The translations under genes were made by a program, and so were the position numbers. The notes under the pieces are model-generated. The model saw only the letters and a program-made list of their open reading frames with translations. It was not told the DNA's origin and searched no databases. A stretch of DNA of 5,715 bases from Burkholderiaceae bacterium (GTDB taxonomy: Bacteria > Pseudomonadota > Gammaproteobacteria > Burkholderiales > Burkholderiaceae_C): positions 1-5,715 of the forward strand of contig JALQVJ010000334.1 in assembly GCA_023260355.1 (NCBI GenBank), written 5' to 3'. Positions 1 to 5,703 of the stretch are shown here, in pieces (position 1 is the stretch's first letter; each line of letters starts with the position of its first letter).

Positions 1-116
1 CGGGTCTACCCATGGGGCATGTGCGCACCAAGGTGATGTTGCCTGTGGGGCTCAAAGTCGATTTGGCGGTTCAGGGCCGTGAGGCATTGCTCATGTGGGC
101 GCACGACCACCATTAA
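1..116 (+). CDS. 3' end of a probable LD-carboxypeptidase (peptidase S66), partial
   Basis: Reading from base 3, a frame is open to a TAA at 114-116 and gives the last 37 residues of a protein that begins outside the window. The fragment opens with GLPMGHV, followed by a KVMLPVG segment and a short beta-rich end. I recognise this as the C-terminal pattern of LD-carboxypeptidases (muramoyltetrapeptide carboxypeptidase, family S66): a G-[LF]-P-x-G-H motif, then a LPVG strand. These cytoplasmic serine peptidases remove the terminal D-Ala from murein tetrapeptides during cell-wall recycling. The His of the GH pair is where the family's catalytic His is expected; the Ser and Glu would lie upstream, unseen. 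The gene stops 15 bases before the channel gene's ATG, with no terminator between them, so the two are probably co-transcribed. The family call rests on a short segment and could be wrong. Confidence 0.6.
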   Translation, partial: GLPMGHVRTKVMLPVGLKVDLAVQGREALLMWAHDHH

Positions 117-119
117 CTC

Positions 120-124
120 AGGAG
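120..124 (+). promoter_or_regulatory. Shine-Dalgarno of the ion channel gene
   Basis: AGGAG lies seven bases before the ATG at 132, an ideal spacing. It fixes the start of the channel gene and falls in the short gap after the upstream stop codon at 114-116. Confidence 0.8.
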
Positions 125-131
125 TGCTCGA

Positions 132-1055
132 ATGACCGTCTTCAGTCAAAAAAGGGTTTACGAAGTATTGGAGCGCGGTCGAAGCAATGACGCGACAGCC
201 TACTGGGTCAATGCTGGGCTCATGGTCTTGGTGATGGTCAACATTTGCGCTGTCATCATCGAGTCAGAGCACAGCATCTATGTCAAATACAAGTTGTGGT
301 TCGATTCTTTTGAGTATTTTTCAGTTGCTGTCTTCTTGGTGGAGTACTTGCTCAGAGTTTGGACTGCATCGCTCAACCCCCAGTTTGGGGATACGCCTTG
401 GCAGCGACGCAAAGCCTACATATTCAGTCTGTATGGGCTTGTGGATCTGATCGCGATCTTGCCATCGATACTTGCTTTTGCGATGCCCGGCATTGATTTG
501 CGCTCGCTCAGAGCGATCCGATTGTTGCGCATTCTTAAATTCACTCACTACAGTTACGCCTTGCAGGATCTGTGGCGGGCGATATATGAGGAGCGAAGAG
601 CCTTTATGGCATCTTTGTACGTGCTGGGCGTGGCCATCATTCTGTCCTCCACAATGATGTATCTTGCCGAACATCACGTGCAGCCTGACAAATTCTCAAG
701 TATCCCGCGCGCCATGTGGTGGAGCATCATCACGTTGACAACCGTGGGCTACGGTGACGTGTCACCGGTGACACCATTGGGGCAGTTCTTGGGGGCGGTG
801 GTGGCGATCATGGGCGTGTGCACCGTGGCGTTGATCACGGGCATTTTGGCGTCCTCATTTGCCGTGCAAATGGAGCGCCGCAAGCGTGAGTTTGAGGAGC
901 ATCTGCATGAGGCGATGGCAGATGGCGTGCTGACGGACAAAGAAATTGAATTTTTGGACACGCTCAAAGACGATATGGGCGTGAGCGACGAAGAGTTTGA
1001 GCGCTTGCGCAAAAAGTTTTTACATAAACACCATGGCAAACATGGCCACCGTTGA
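132..1055 (+). CDS. Voltage-gated potassium channel (six-helix ion transporter family)
   Basis: 307 residues, inner-membrane tetrameric K+ channel subunit. Visible architecture: S1 about 24-43; S2 about 56-76, with F68 and E71 spaced FxxE as in the Kv charge-transfer centre; S3 about 97-117, with the matching acidic D105; S4 about 121-140, with basic residues at every third position (R124, R127, R130, R133, K136); S5 about 157-178; pore helix about 191-203; selectivity filter TVGYGD at 204-209; S6 about 217-243. The TVGYGD filter indicates K+ selectivity, and the intact S4 ladder indicates true voltage sensing. The tail (246-307) has no cyclic-nucleotide-binding or RCK/TrkA domain. Instead it is a charged helical segment with a degenerate EF-hand-like loop and a His-rich end. 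The start is supported by AGGAG seven bases upstream. It probably sets or reports membrane potential; its physiological role cannot be read from the sequence. Confidence 0.95.
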   Translation: MTVFSQKRVYEVLERGRSNDATAYWVNAGLMVLVMVNICAVIIESEHSIYVKYKLWFDSFEYFSVAVFLVEYLLRVWTASLNPQFGDTPWQRRKAYIFSLYGLVDLIAILPSILAFAMPGIDLRSLRAIRLLRILKFTHYSYALQDLWRAIYEERRAFMASLYVLGVAIILSSTMMYLAEHHVQPDKFSSIPRAMWWSIITLTTVGYGDVSPVTPLGQFLGAVVAIMGVCTVALITGILASSFAVQMERRKREFEEHLHEAMADGVLTDKEIEFLDTLKDDMGVSDEEFERLRKKFLHKHHGKHGHR

Positions 1056-1071
1056 GTGCGCGGCAACACGA

Positions 1072-1097
1072 GCCTGACGGCGTCCGCGAAATCAGGC
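1072..1097. terminator. Weak inverted repeat between convergent genes
   Basis: GCCTGA (1072-1077) pairs with TCAGGC (1092-1097), and an inner CGG/CCG pair (1078-1080 with 1084-1086) could extend the stem across a five-base bulge. It lies in the 36-base gap between the convergent channel and yheS stops and overlaps the yheS stop codon. No T-run follows on either strand, so intrinsic termination is doubtful; it may only protect 3' ends or be chance. Confidence 0.22.
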
Positions 1098-3062
1098 AGT
1101 GGACTCGGCGTCTTGCGTGATCTTTTCAACCTGCTCGTGGGCCTCTAGCCAAGCCATTTCGCATTCGGCTTGCTCTTCATCGAGCGCTTTGGCGCGGCGT
1201 CCAAGGTCCGCGATTTCAGCGGCAGCAGGGGATTCGAGAAGGCGAGCGTTGATCTGCTCGCGCTCCTGCTCAATCGCGGCCATGCGCTTTTCAGCGTCTT
1301 GGATGCGCTTTTGGTGGGGCTTGAGCTGGGCTTGGAGCGCTTGGCGCTTGGCCGCTTGTTCTTTGCGCAACTGCGACTGGTTGACCCGCTGAACCGGTGT
1401 CTCATTCACCCCAGCCGACTGCACAGTGTCCATGCTGCGGCTGCTGGCCGCGTCACGCCGGCGCTTGGCTTCGTCGAGCAGGTAGGCCTGATAGTCTTCC
1501 AAGTCGCCGTCGAAGTCGCGCACTCGGCCCTCGCTCACCAACCAGAATTCATCACACACACTGCGCAACAGCGCGCGGTCGTGGCTGACCAGCATGACAG
1601 TGCCTTCAAAGGCGTTGAGCGCCATGCCCAGGGCCTCGCGGGTGGTCAAGTCCAAGTGGTTGGTTGGCTCGTCCATCAGCAGCAGATTGGGGCGCTGCCA
1701 CACCAGCATGGCCAACACCAGGCGGGCCTTCTCACCACCGCTCATGGTGCCGACCGCTTGATTGACCATGGTGTCGACAAAGCGGAAACCACCCAAAAAA
1801 TTGCGCAGCTCTTGCTCGCGCGCATGGGGCGTCACTGCAGCAGACAAGCGGATCATGTGCTGCAGGGGCGATTCGTCGACCCGCAAAATGTCCAGCTCTT
1901 CCTGAGCAAAGTAGCCAATGCTCAAGCCTTTGCCTTCGGTTGGCGCATGGCTGAGCGCTGGTAAATCGCGGGCGATGGTCTTGATCAGCGTCGACTTGCC
2001 TTGTCCATTGGCGCCAAGGATGCCAATGCGTTGACCCGCCAATACGGTGCGTTCGATGCCCGTGACGATGGCGGTTTCTTGGCCGCTGTCGCTGCGATAT
2101 CCGACACTGGTGTGCTTGAACGACAGCATGGGGTTGGGGAGCGCGTCTGGCACCTTGAACTCGAACTGAAAATCAGCCGCAGTCACGACAGGTGCGATGC
2201 GCTCCATGCGCTCCAGGGCCTTGACTCGGCTCTGGGCTTGCTTGGCTTTGGAGGCCTTGGCTTTGAAGCGGTCAATGAACTTTTGCAGGTGCGCAACTTT
2301 GTCTTGCTGCTTGGCAAAGGCGGCTTGCTGCAACTCGATTTGCTGAATCCGCAAGTCTTCGAATGTCGAATAGTTGCCGCCATAGCGGTTCAGTTGGCCC
2401 TCTTCGAGGTGCAAGGTGACTTTGGTCACCGCGTCCAAAAACTCGCGGTCGTGGCTGATGACGAGCAGCGTGCCCTGAAAGCGCTTGAGCCAGGCTTCTA
2501 GCCACACCAAAGCATCCAAGTCCAAGTGGTTCGTGGGCTCGTCCAACAACAGCAAGTCCGCTGGGCACATGAGGGCGCGCGCCAATTGCAGTCGCATGCG
2601 CCAGCCGCCGGAAAACGTGTTGACCCCGTTGTCCAACTGAGCCACGGTAAAGCCCAAGCCCATCAGCAGGGTTTGCGCTCGCGACTTGGCGTCATGCGCA
2701 CCGGCGTCTGCCAGTGCTGCGTGGGCCAAACCAATGGCATGCCCGTCACCGCTCGCCTCTGCGGCAGCCAATGCCGCCAACGCCTCTTGAAGCGGTTGAT
2801 CCCCTGCCAAGACGAAATCGGTGGCGGACTCATCGCTGTCCGGCATGTGTTGCGCCACTTGGGCAATGCGCCATGTGGGTGGCATGCTCCAGTCGCCAGA
2901 CTCCTCGTGCAAGGCGCCCGTCAAGAGCGCAAACAGCGACGATTTGCCTGCGCCATTGCGTCCTACCAGTGATGCTTTCTCACCGGGGTGCAAGGTGACG
3001 CTGGCATGGTCGAGTACCTTCTTGGTGCCGCGAGCCAGCGTGACTTTGGTCAGCACGATCAC
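1092..3062 (-). CDS. yheS: ABC-F family translation factor YheS
   Basis: 656 residues, slightly longer than E. coli YheS as I recall it (about 637). Soluble, with two ATPase domains and no membrane segments. Domain 1: Walker A GRNGAGKS from residue 34, signature SGGWRMRL at 151-158, Walker B with catalytic E175 in LLDEPTNHLDL, H-loop SHD 203-205. A charged helical linker (about 235-295, rich in Lys/Arg/Gln) is the P-site-tRNA interaction region of ABC-F proteins. Domain 2: Walker A GANGQGKS from 350, signature SGGEKARL 441-448, Walker B with E465, H-loop SHD 493-495. A basic C-terminal coiled coil spans about 560-650. The N-terminus (MIV...RG), the SGGWRMRL signature and the CEMAWLEA segment near the end all match YheS rather than Uup, EttA or YbiT. 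ABC-F factors bind the E site and act on the peptidyl-transferase centre; YheS is linked to relief of nascent-chain stalls. The start is GTG and overlaps the prmB stop by four bases. Confidence 0.95.
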   Translation of the reverse strand: MIVLTKVTLARGTKKVLDHASVTLHPGEKASLVGRNGAGKSSLFALLTGALHEESGDWSMPPTWRIAQVAQHMPDSDESATDFVLAGDQPLQEALAALAAAEASGDGHAIGLAHAALADAGAHDAKSRAQTLLMGLGFTVAQLDNGVNTFSGGWRMRLQLARALMCPADLLLLDEPTNHLDLDALVWLEAWLKRFQGTLLVISHDREFLDAVTKVTLHLEEGQLNRYGGNYSTFEDLRIQQIELQQAAFAKQQDKVAHLQKFIDRFKAKASKAKQAQSRVKALERMERIAPVVTAADFQFEFKVPDALPNPMLSFKHTSVGYRSDSGQETAIVTGIERTVLAGQRIGILGANGQGKSTLIKTIARDLPALSHAPTEGKGLSIGYFAQEELDILRVDESPLQHMIRLSAAVTPHAREQELRNFLGGFRFVDTMVNQAVGTMSGGEKARLVLAMLVWQRPNLLLMDEPTNHLDLTTREALGMALNAFEGTVMLVSHDRALLRSVCDEFWLVSEGRVRDFDGDLEDYQAYLLDEAKRRRDAASSRSMDTVQSAGVNETPVQRVNQSQLRKEQAAKRQALQAQLKPHQKRIQDAEKRMAAIEQEREQINARLLESPAAAEIADLGRRAKALDEEQAECEMAWLEAHEQVEKITQDAESTA

Positions 3063-3934
3063 AGCAACTGCTCCCGCGTGAGCAACAGCACTTGGTCATT
3101 GCCCGCGCTGGTGGACAACCAAAGCGGGTCTAGGTGAGGGAAAGCCGCCTCAAAGAAGGCGCGCTCATGACCAATTTCAAGCACCAGGGCGCCGCCATCC
3201 GTCAACTGCGATGCAGCAGCCGCCAACATGGGGCGAATGAAATCCATCCCATCGGTGCCACCGGCCAATGACAGTGTGGGCTCTTGTTGGTATTCCTTGG
3301 GCAGTGCCGCCATGCTGTCGCTATTGACATAGGGCGGGTTGCACAAGATCAGGTCATACGGGCCGCGAACGTTCTCGAGACCATCCGAGTGCAACAACAG
3401 CACACGGTCCTGCACCTTGTGTTTGTTGACATTGATGGCGGCCACTTCCAACGCGTCATGGCTGATGTCGGCGGCGTCTACATCGGCATCGAGGCACATC
3501 ACAGCGGTCAAGATCGCCAAGCTGCCGTTCCCCGTGCAAAGGTCCAGAACCCGTCCCTTGTCCTCACTGAGCCAATCGTCGAGTCGCCCATCCACCAGTG
3601 GCTCGGCGATCAGGCTGCGCGGCACGATCACCCGCTCGTCCACATAAAAGGGCAGTCCCTGAAGCCACGCCTCCTGGGTCAGGTAAGCCAAAGGCTTGCG
3701 CGTTTGCAAGCGTTGGGCCAGCAGGTTTTGCGCTTTCAGCACATCGTCAGCCGACAACGCACGCTCATCGAGCTCCGTGTCCAACGGCAGCTTCAGTGAC
3801 CACAGCACCATCCAGGCCGCTTCATCCCATGCCTCGAAGGTGCCATGCCCGAGCGACAGCTCGCCGGCATCGATCGCGGCCTGCAGCGATTGAGTCGTGG
3901 TCTCGACCAACTGGATCAAAGTGGTGTGTGTCAT
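3059..3934 (-). CDS. prmB: Ribosomal protein uL3 N5-glutamine methyltransferase PrmB
   Basis: 291 residues from the ATG at 3934 (E. coli PrmB is about 310). It transfers a methyl group from S-adenosylmethionine to a glutamine side chain of ribosomal protein uL3, close to the peptidyl-transferase centre. Visible: a helical N-terminal substrate domain with a GHGT segment (29-32); YVDERVIVPRS (97-107), typical of PrmB/HemK enzymes; the SAM-binding loop DLCTGNGS (131-138); D157 after the second strand; the NPPY catalytic motif (199-202), which grips the target amide; and a GGTDG segment (225-229). YVDER with NPPYV and the GHGT motif favour PrmB over PrmC. The frame also extends to a GTG at 3973 (13 more residues), but that lies just after the upstream terminator and the ATG fits family length better. 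No good Shine-Dalgarno precedes the ATG. The gene overlaps yheS as GTGA. Confidence 0.93.
   Translation of the reverse strand: MTHTTLIQLVETTTQSLQAAIDAGELSLGHGTFEAWDEAAWMVLWSLKLPLDTELDERALSADDVLKAQNLLAQRLQTRKPLAYLTQEAWLQGLPFYVDERVIVPRSLIAEPLVDGRLDDWLSEDKGRVLDLCTGNGSLAILTAVMCLDADVDAADISHDALEVAAINVNKHKVQDRVLLLHSDGLENVRGPYDLILCNPPYVNSDSMAALPKEYQQEPTLSLAGGTDGMDFIRPMLAAAASQLTDGGALVLEIGHERAFFEAAFPHLDPLWLSTSAGNDQVLLLTREQLL
3071..3075 (-). promoter_or_regulatory. Shine-Dalgarno of yheS, inside the 3' end of prmB
   Basis: On the minus strand GGGAG lies eight bases before the GTG at 3062. It supports this non-ATG start, which also gives the expected YheS N-terminus. Because it sits within the prmB coding sequence, ribosomes finishing prmB would deliver themselves to it. 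Confidence 0.75.
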
Positions 3935-3942
3935 CGCGGCGC

Positions 3943-3951
3943 AGTGTATCA
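3943..3951 (-). promoter_or_regulatory. Possible extended -10 promoter for prmB-yheS
   Basis: Minus-strand TGATACACT (3951 to 3943) reads as an extended -10: TG, one base, then TACACT, which matches TATAAT at four of six positions. No -35 match lies at 16-18 bases upstream. It is placed between the helicase terminator and the prmB ATG, where a promoter is needed. Transcription would start about 3935-3937, giving an almost leaderless mRNA. Weak motif evidence; position is the main argument. Confidence 0.3.
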
Positions 3952-3987
3952 AGGCAAAAAAGGGCGAAGGCACGATTGCGCTTCGTC

Positions 3988-4021
3988 AAAAACGCCAAGG
4001 GCGACCGAAGTCGCCCATGGC
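3988..4021 (-). terminator. Rho-independent terminator of the DEAD-box helicase gene
   Basis: On the minus strand a GGGCGAC/GTCGCCC stem (4016-4010 with 4005-3999) closes a TTCG loop, forming the exceptionally stable C(UUCG)G tetraloop. After one A/A (T/T in RNA sense) mismatch, GCCA/TGGC (4021-4018 with 3997-3994) adds four pairs. Five Ts (3992-3988) follow the stem. It begins 15 bases past the helicase stop at 4036-4038 and separates that gene from prmB. Confidence 0.9.
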
Positions 4022-4035
4022 AGAGTGTTCAACAA

Positions 4036-5502
4036 TCAATAAGCCTTGGCGCGGCGCGCTGGGTGAGGGCGCTTGCTGTTGCCGAACTTGCGACCAGGAG
4101 GGCCCTTGCGCTTAGGAATGGGGCCACCCTTGGGCTCCAAGCCGGGCACGGTTGCCACAGCAATGTCTTGCTTGGTGAAGTACTGGATATCGCGGATCTT
4201 GCGCTCGTCACGCCACTCGGCAAAGGTCACAGCTGAGCCTTGGCGACCGGCACGGCCCGTGCGGCCGATGCGGTGCGTGTAGTCCTCAGCCTTCATGGGC
4301 AGGCCAAAGTTGAACACGTGGCTGATGCTGGGCACATCGATGCCGCGAGCGGCAACGTCGGTGGCCACCAGGATTTGCACATGACCATCGCGCAGTGCCT
4401 TGAGGCGGCGGTTGCGCAGACCTTGGTTCATGGCACCGTGCAAGGCGACGGCGCTGAAGCCGGCTTCTTGCAGGTCCAAAGCAAGCTCGTCGCACTGGAT
4501 CTGTGTGCTCGCGAAAACAATGGCCTGCTCAATGTCGGGCGCGCGCAACCAGTGGTCGAGCAACTCGCGCTTGTGGCGCAGGTTGTCGGCCCAGTAAAGG
4601 TGCTGCTCAATGTTCGCGTGGGCCTCTTGAGCGGTGTTGATTTCGACTTTCTTGACGTGGGCGCCTTCGTCGCGCATCACACGCATCGCCAAACGCTGGA
4701 TGTTGGGCGCGAAGGTCGCTGAAAACATCATGGTTTGCTCGCGGTTGGACGTCAGGTCGTTGATGGCGGCGAGCTCATCAGCAAAGCCCAAATCCAACAT
4801 GCGATCGGCTTCGTCAACCACCAAAAAGCGGACTTGGTCCAACTGCAAACTGCCGCTGGACTCGAGGTCCAACAAGCGACCGGGCGTGGCCACGACCAAT
4901 GAGGCGTTCTGCAACTGAGCGATCTGAGCACCATAAGCGCTGCCACCAGTGATCGAAGCAATGCGGATGCCACGGCAAAAGCGCACCAACTCGATGGCGT
5001 CACGTGCCACCTGTTGCGCCAACTCGCGGGTCGGGCAGACGATCAAGGCCAATGGGATCGCAGGTGCGAAACGGCGACGGCGGTCATTGGGGTTGCCACG
5101 AGGGGCAGCCATGGGGTTCTCAGCCTTGGCTCGCAACAGCGTGTTGAGCACAGGCAACAAAAAGGCAGCGGTTTTGCCGCTTCCGGTCTGGCTGGACACC
5201 ATCAAGTCGGCGCCGATTTCGCCGTCGGCGTTCAAGGCGTGACCAATGGATTGCTGCTGGACAGGGGTGGGTTCAGAGTAACCGAGTGCGCCAACGGCAT
5301 ACAACAGCTCGTCGGCCAAGCCCAATGCGGCAAAGGCTTCGGGCTTGGGGGGCAGTGGGGCTTCTTCGTGAGTGACGCGAGGGCGACGGGGAGCTGAGCG
5401 CTCAGCAAAGGCTTCGCGGGACGCATCGCGGGCACGGGGGCCGTCTGCAGGATGAGTGGCTTTCGCGTGAGCACGCGCGGGATGACGAGGTTTCATGACC
5501 AT
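4036..5502 (-). CDS. DEAD-box ATP-dependent RNA helicase (RhlE/SrmB-like)
   Basis: 488 residues, cytoplasmic, unwinds or remodels RNA using ATP. Motifs in order: Q motif (F57 to Q82); motif I SQTGSGKT (104-111); PTRELA (157-162); GG (186-187); TPGR (206-209); DEAD (230-233); SAT (261-263); IVFAS (328-332); ARGID (385-389); HRIGRTGR (410-417). All catalytic motifs are intact. Flanking these are a basic, probably disordered N-terminal extension (about 1-52) and a Lys/Arg/Pro/Gly-rich tail (about 458-488), both suited to non-specific RNA binding. An insert of about 20 residues with an RRRR run (141-144) separates motifs I and Ia. The HVFNF segment (395-399) and the YWADN-type stretch near 303 recall SrmB, while the overall form is RhlE-like, so no symbol is given. 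Start is ATG 5502 or the ATG at 5496, which has GAAAG six bases upstream. The gene is monocistronic, ending at a strong terminator. Confidence 0.93.
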   Translation of the reverse strand: MVMKPRHPARAHAKATHPADGPRARDASREAFAERSAPRRPRVTHEEAPLPPKPEAFAALGLADELLYAVGALGYSEPTPVQQQSIGHALNADGEIGADLMVSSQTGSGKTAAFLLPVLNTLLRAKAENPMAAPRGNPNDRRRRFAPAIPLALIVCPTRELAQQVARDAIELVRFCRGIRIASITGGSAYGAQIAQLQNASLVVATPGRLLDLESSGSLQLDQVRFLVVDEADRMLDLGFADELAAINDLTSNREQTMMFSATFAPNIQRLAMRVMRDEGAHVKKVEINTAQEAHANIEQHLYWADNLRHKRELLDHWLRAPDIEQAIVFASTQIQCDELALDLQEAGFSAVALHGAMNQGLRNRRLKALRDGHVQILVATDVAARGIDVPSISHVFNFGLPMKAEDYTHRIGRTGRAGRQGSAVTFAEWRDERKIRDIQYFTKQDIAVATVPGLEPKGGPIPKRKGPPGRKFGNSKRPHPARRAKAY

Positions 5503-5505
5503 CTT

Positions 5506-5612
5506 TCATTTGTGTGCGCGCACGACCATGGACCAACAAGGCCTGGAGTGAGTCCGCTGCGCACGGGTTGAAAAACATCAACCATCAAACGAGAGGACCC
5601 TTACACAAATGA
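5506..5612 (-). promoter_or_regulatory. Candidate structured 5' leader of the helicase mRNA
   Basis: A perfect 10-base inverted repeat, TCATTTGTGT (5506-5515) and ACACAAATGA (5603-5612), encloses 87 bases. In the helicase mRNA the downstream arm ends three bases before ATG 5502 and covers the place where a ribosome binding site must lie. Inside are a GGTTGA/TCAACC hairpin (5578-5583 with 5566-5571, six-base loop) and a GC-rich pairing GTGCGC/GCGCAC (5564-5559 with 5519-5514). Together they would give a branched leader that can mask the start. The pairings are seen; a regulatory role is inferred. Confidence 0.4.
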
Positions 5613-5632
5613 GTGGGGGAGGTCAGCTGGAG

Positions 5633-5646
5633 GCGCCGTGTGGCGC
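5633..5646. repeat. Short GC-rich hairpin
   Basis: GCGCC (5633-5637) and GGCGC (5642-5646) form a perfect five-pair stem with a four-base loop. No T-run follows on the minus strand; on the plus strand only ATAAAA follows, so it is not a standard terminator. Confidence 0.35.
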
Positions 5647-5673
5647 ATAAAAGCGATCAGCGTGTTGCGGTAG

Positions 5674-5703
5674 ATGCAAAAAACGATTTGCATTCTTTGC
5701 AAA
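5674..5703. repeat. Clustered TGCAAA/TTTGCA half-sites, possible operator
   Basis: ATGCAAA (5674-5680) and TTTGCAT (5687-5693) are a perfect seven-base inverted repeat with a six-base spacer. A further TTTGCA begins at 5696 and is part of the palindrome TTTGCAAA (5696-5703). Three related half-sites in 30 bases within an AT-rich patch resemble a repressor or activator site, although a hairpin is equally possible. Confidence 0.3.

Noticed and set aside
749..1129. Minus-strand frame spanning the channel end, the convergent gap and the yheS end
   Set aside because: Ser/Arg-rich shadow sequence; both flanking genes are firmly supported on their own strands.
1170..1964. Long plus-strand open frame of 264 codons opposite yheS
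   Set aside because: It lies wholly within yheS, whose motifs are complete; the frame is a by-product of GC-rich codon use on the other strand and shows no recognisable protein motif.
3984..3989. TTGACG as a -35 box for prmB
   Set aside because: It is a good -35 match, but no -10 lies 16-18 bases downstream; the only -10-like element is about 35 bases away, and the hexamer overlaps the terminator T-run.
3284..4236. Plus-strand open frames (171 and 212 codons) opposite prmB and the end of the helicase
   Set aside because: Antisense to well-supported genes, and the second crosses the terminator and a gene boundary; residues are low-complexity Arg/Ala/Pro-rich without motifs.
4240..4722. Plus-strand open frame of 160 codons opposite the helicase
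   Set aside because: Antisense shadow of the conserved helicase core with no ribosome binding site or known domain.
5514..5523. Ten-base palindrome GTGCGCGCAC just upstream of the helicase start
   Set aside because: As a protein-binding site it is plausible, but alternating GC palindromes are frequent in such genomes; it is mentioned only as part of the leader pairing.
5610..5650. Plus-strand mini-ORF starting near 5609 (13 codons, ending TAA at 5648-5650)
   Set aside because: AGAGG lies too far upstream, the peptide is unrecognisable, and it is too short to support; it more likely reflects the leader sequence on the other strand.
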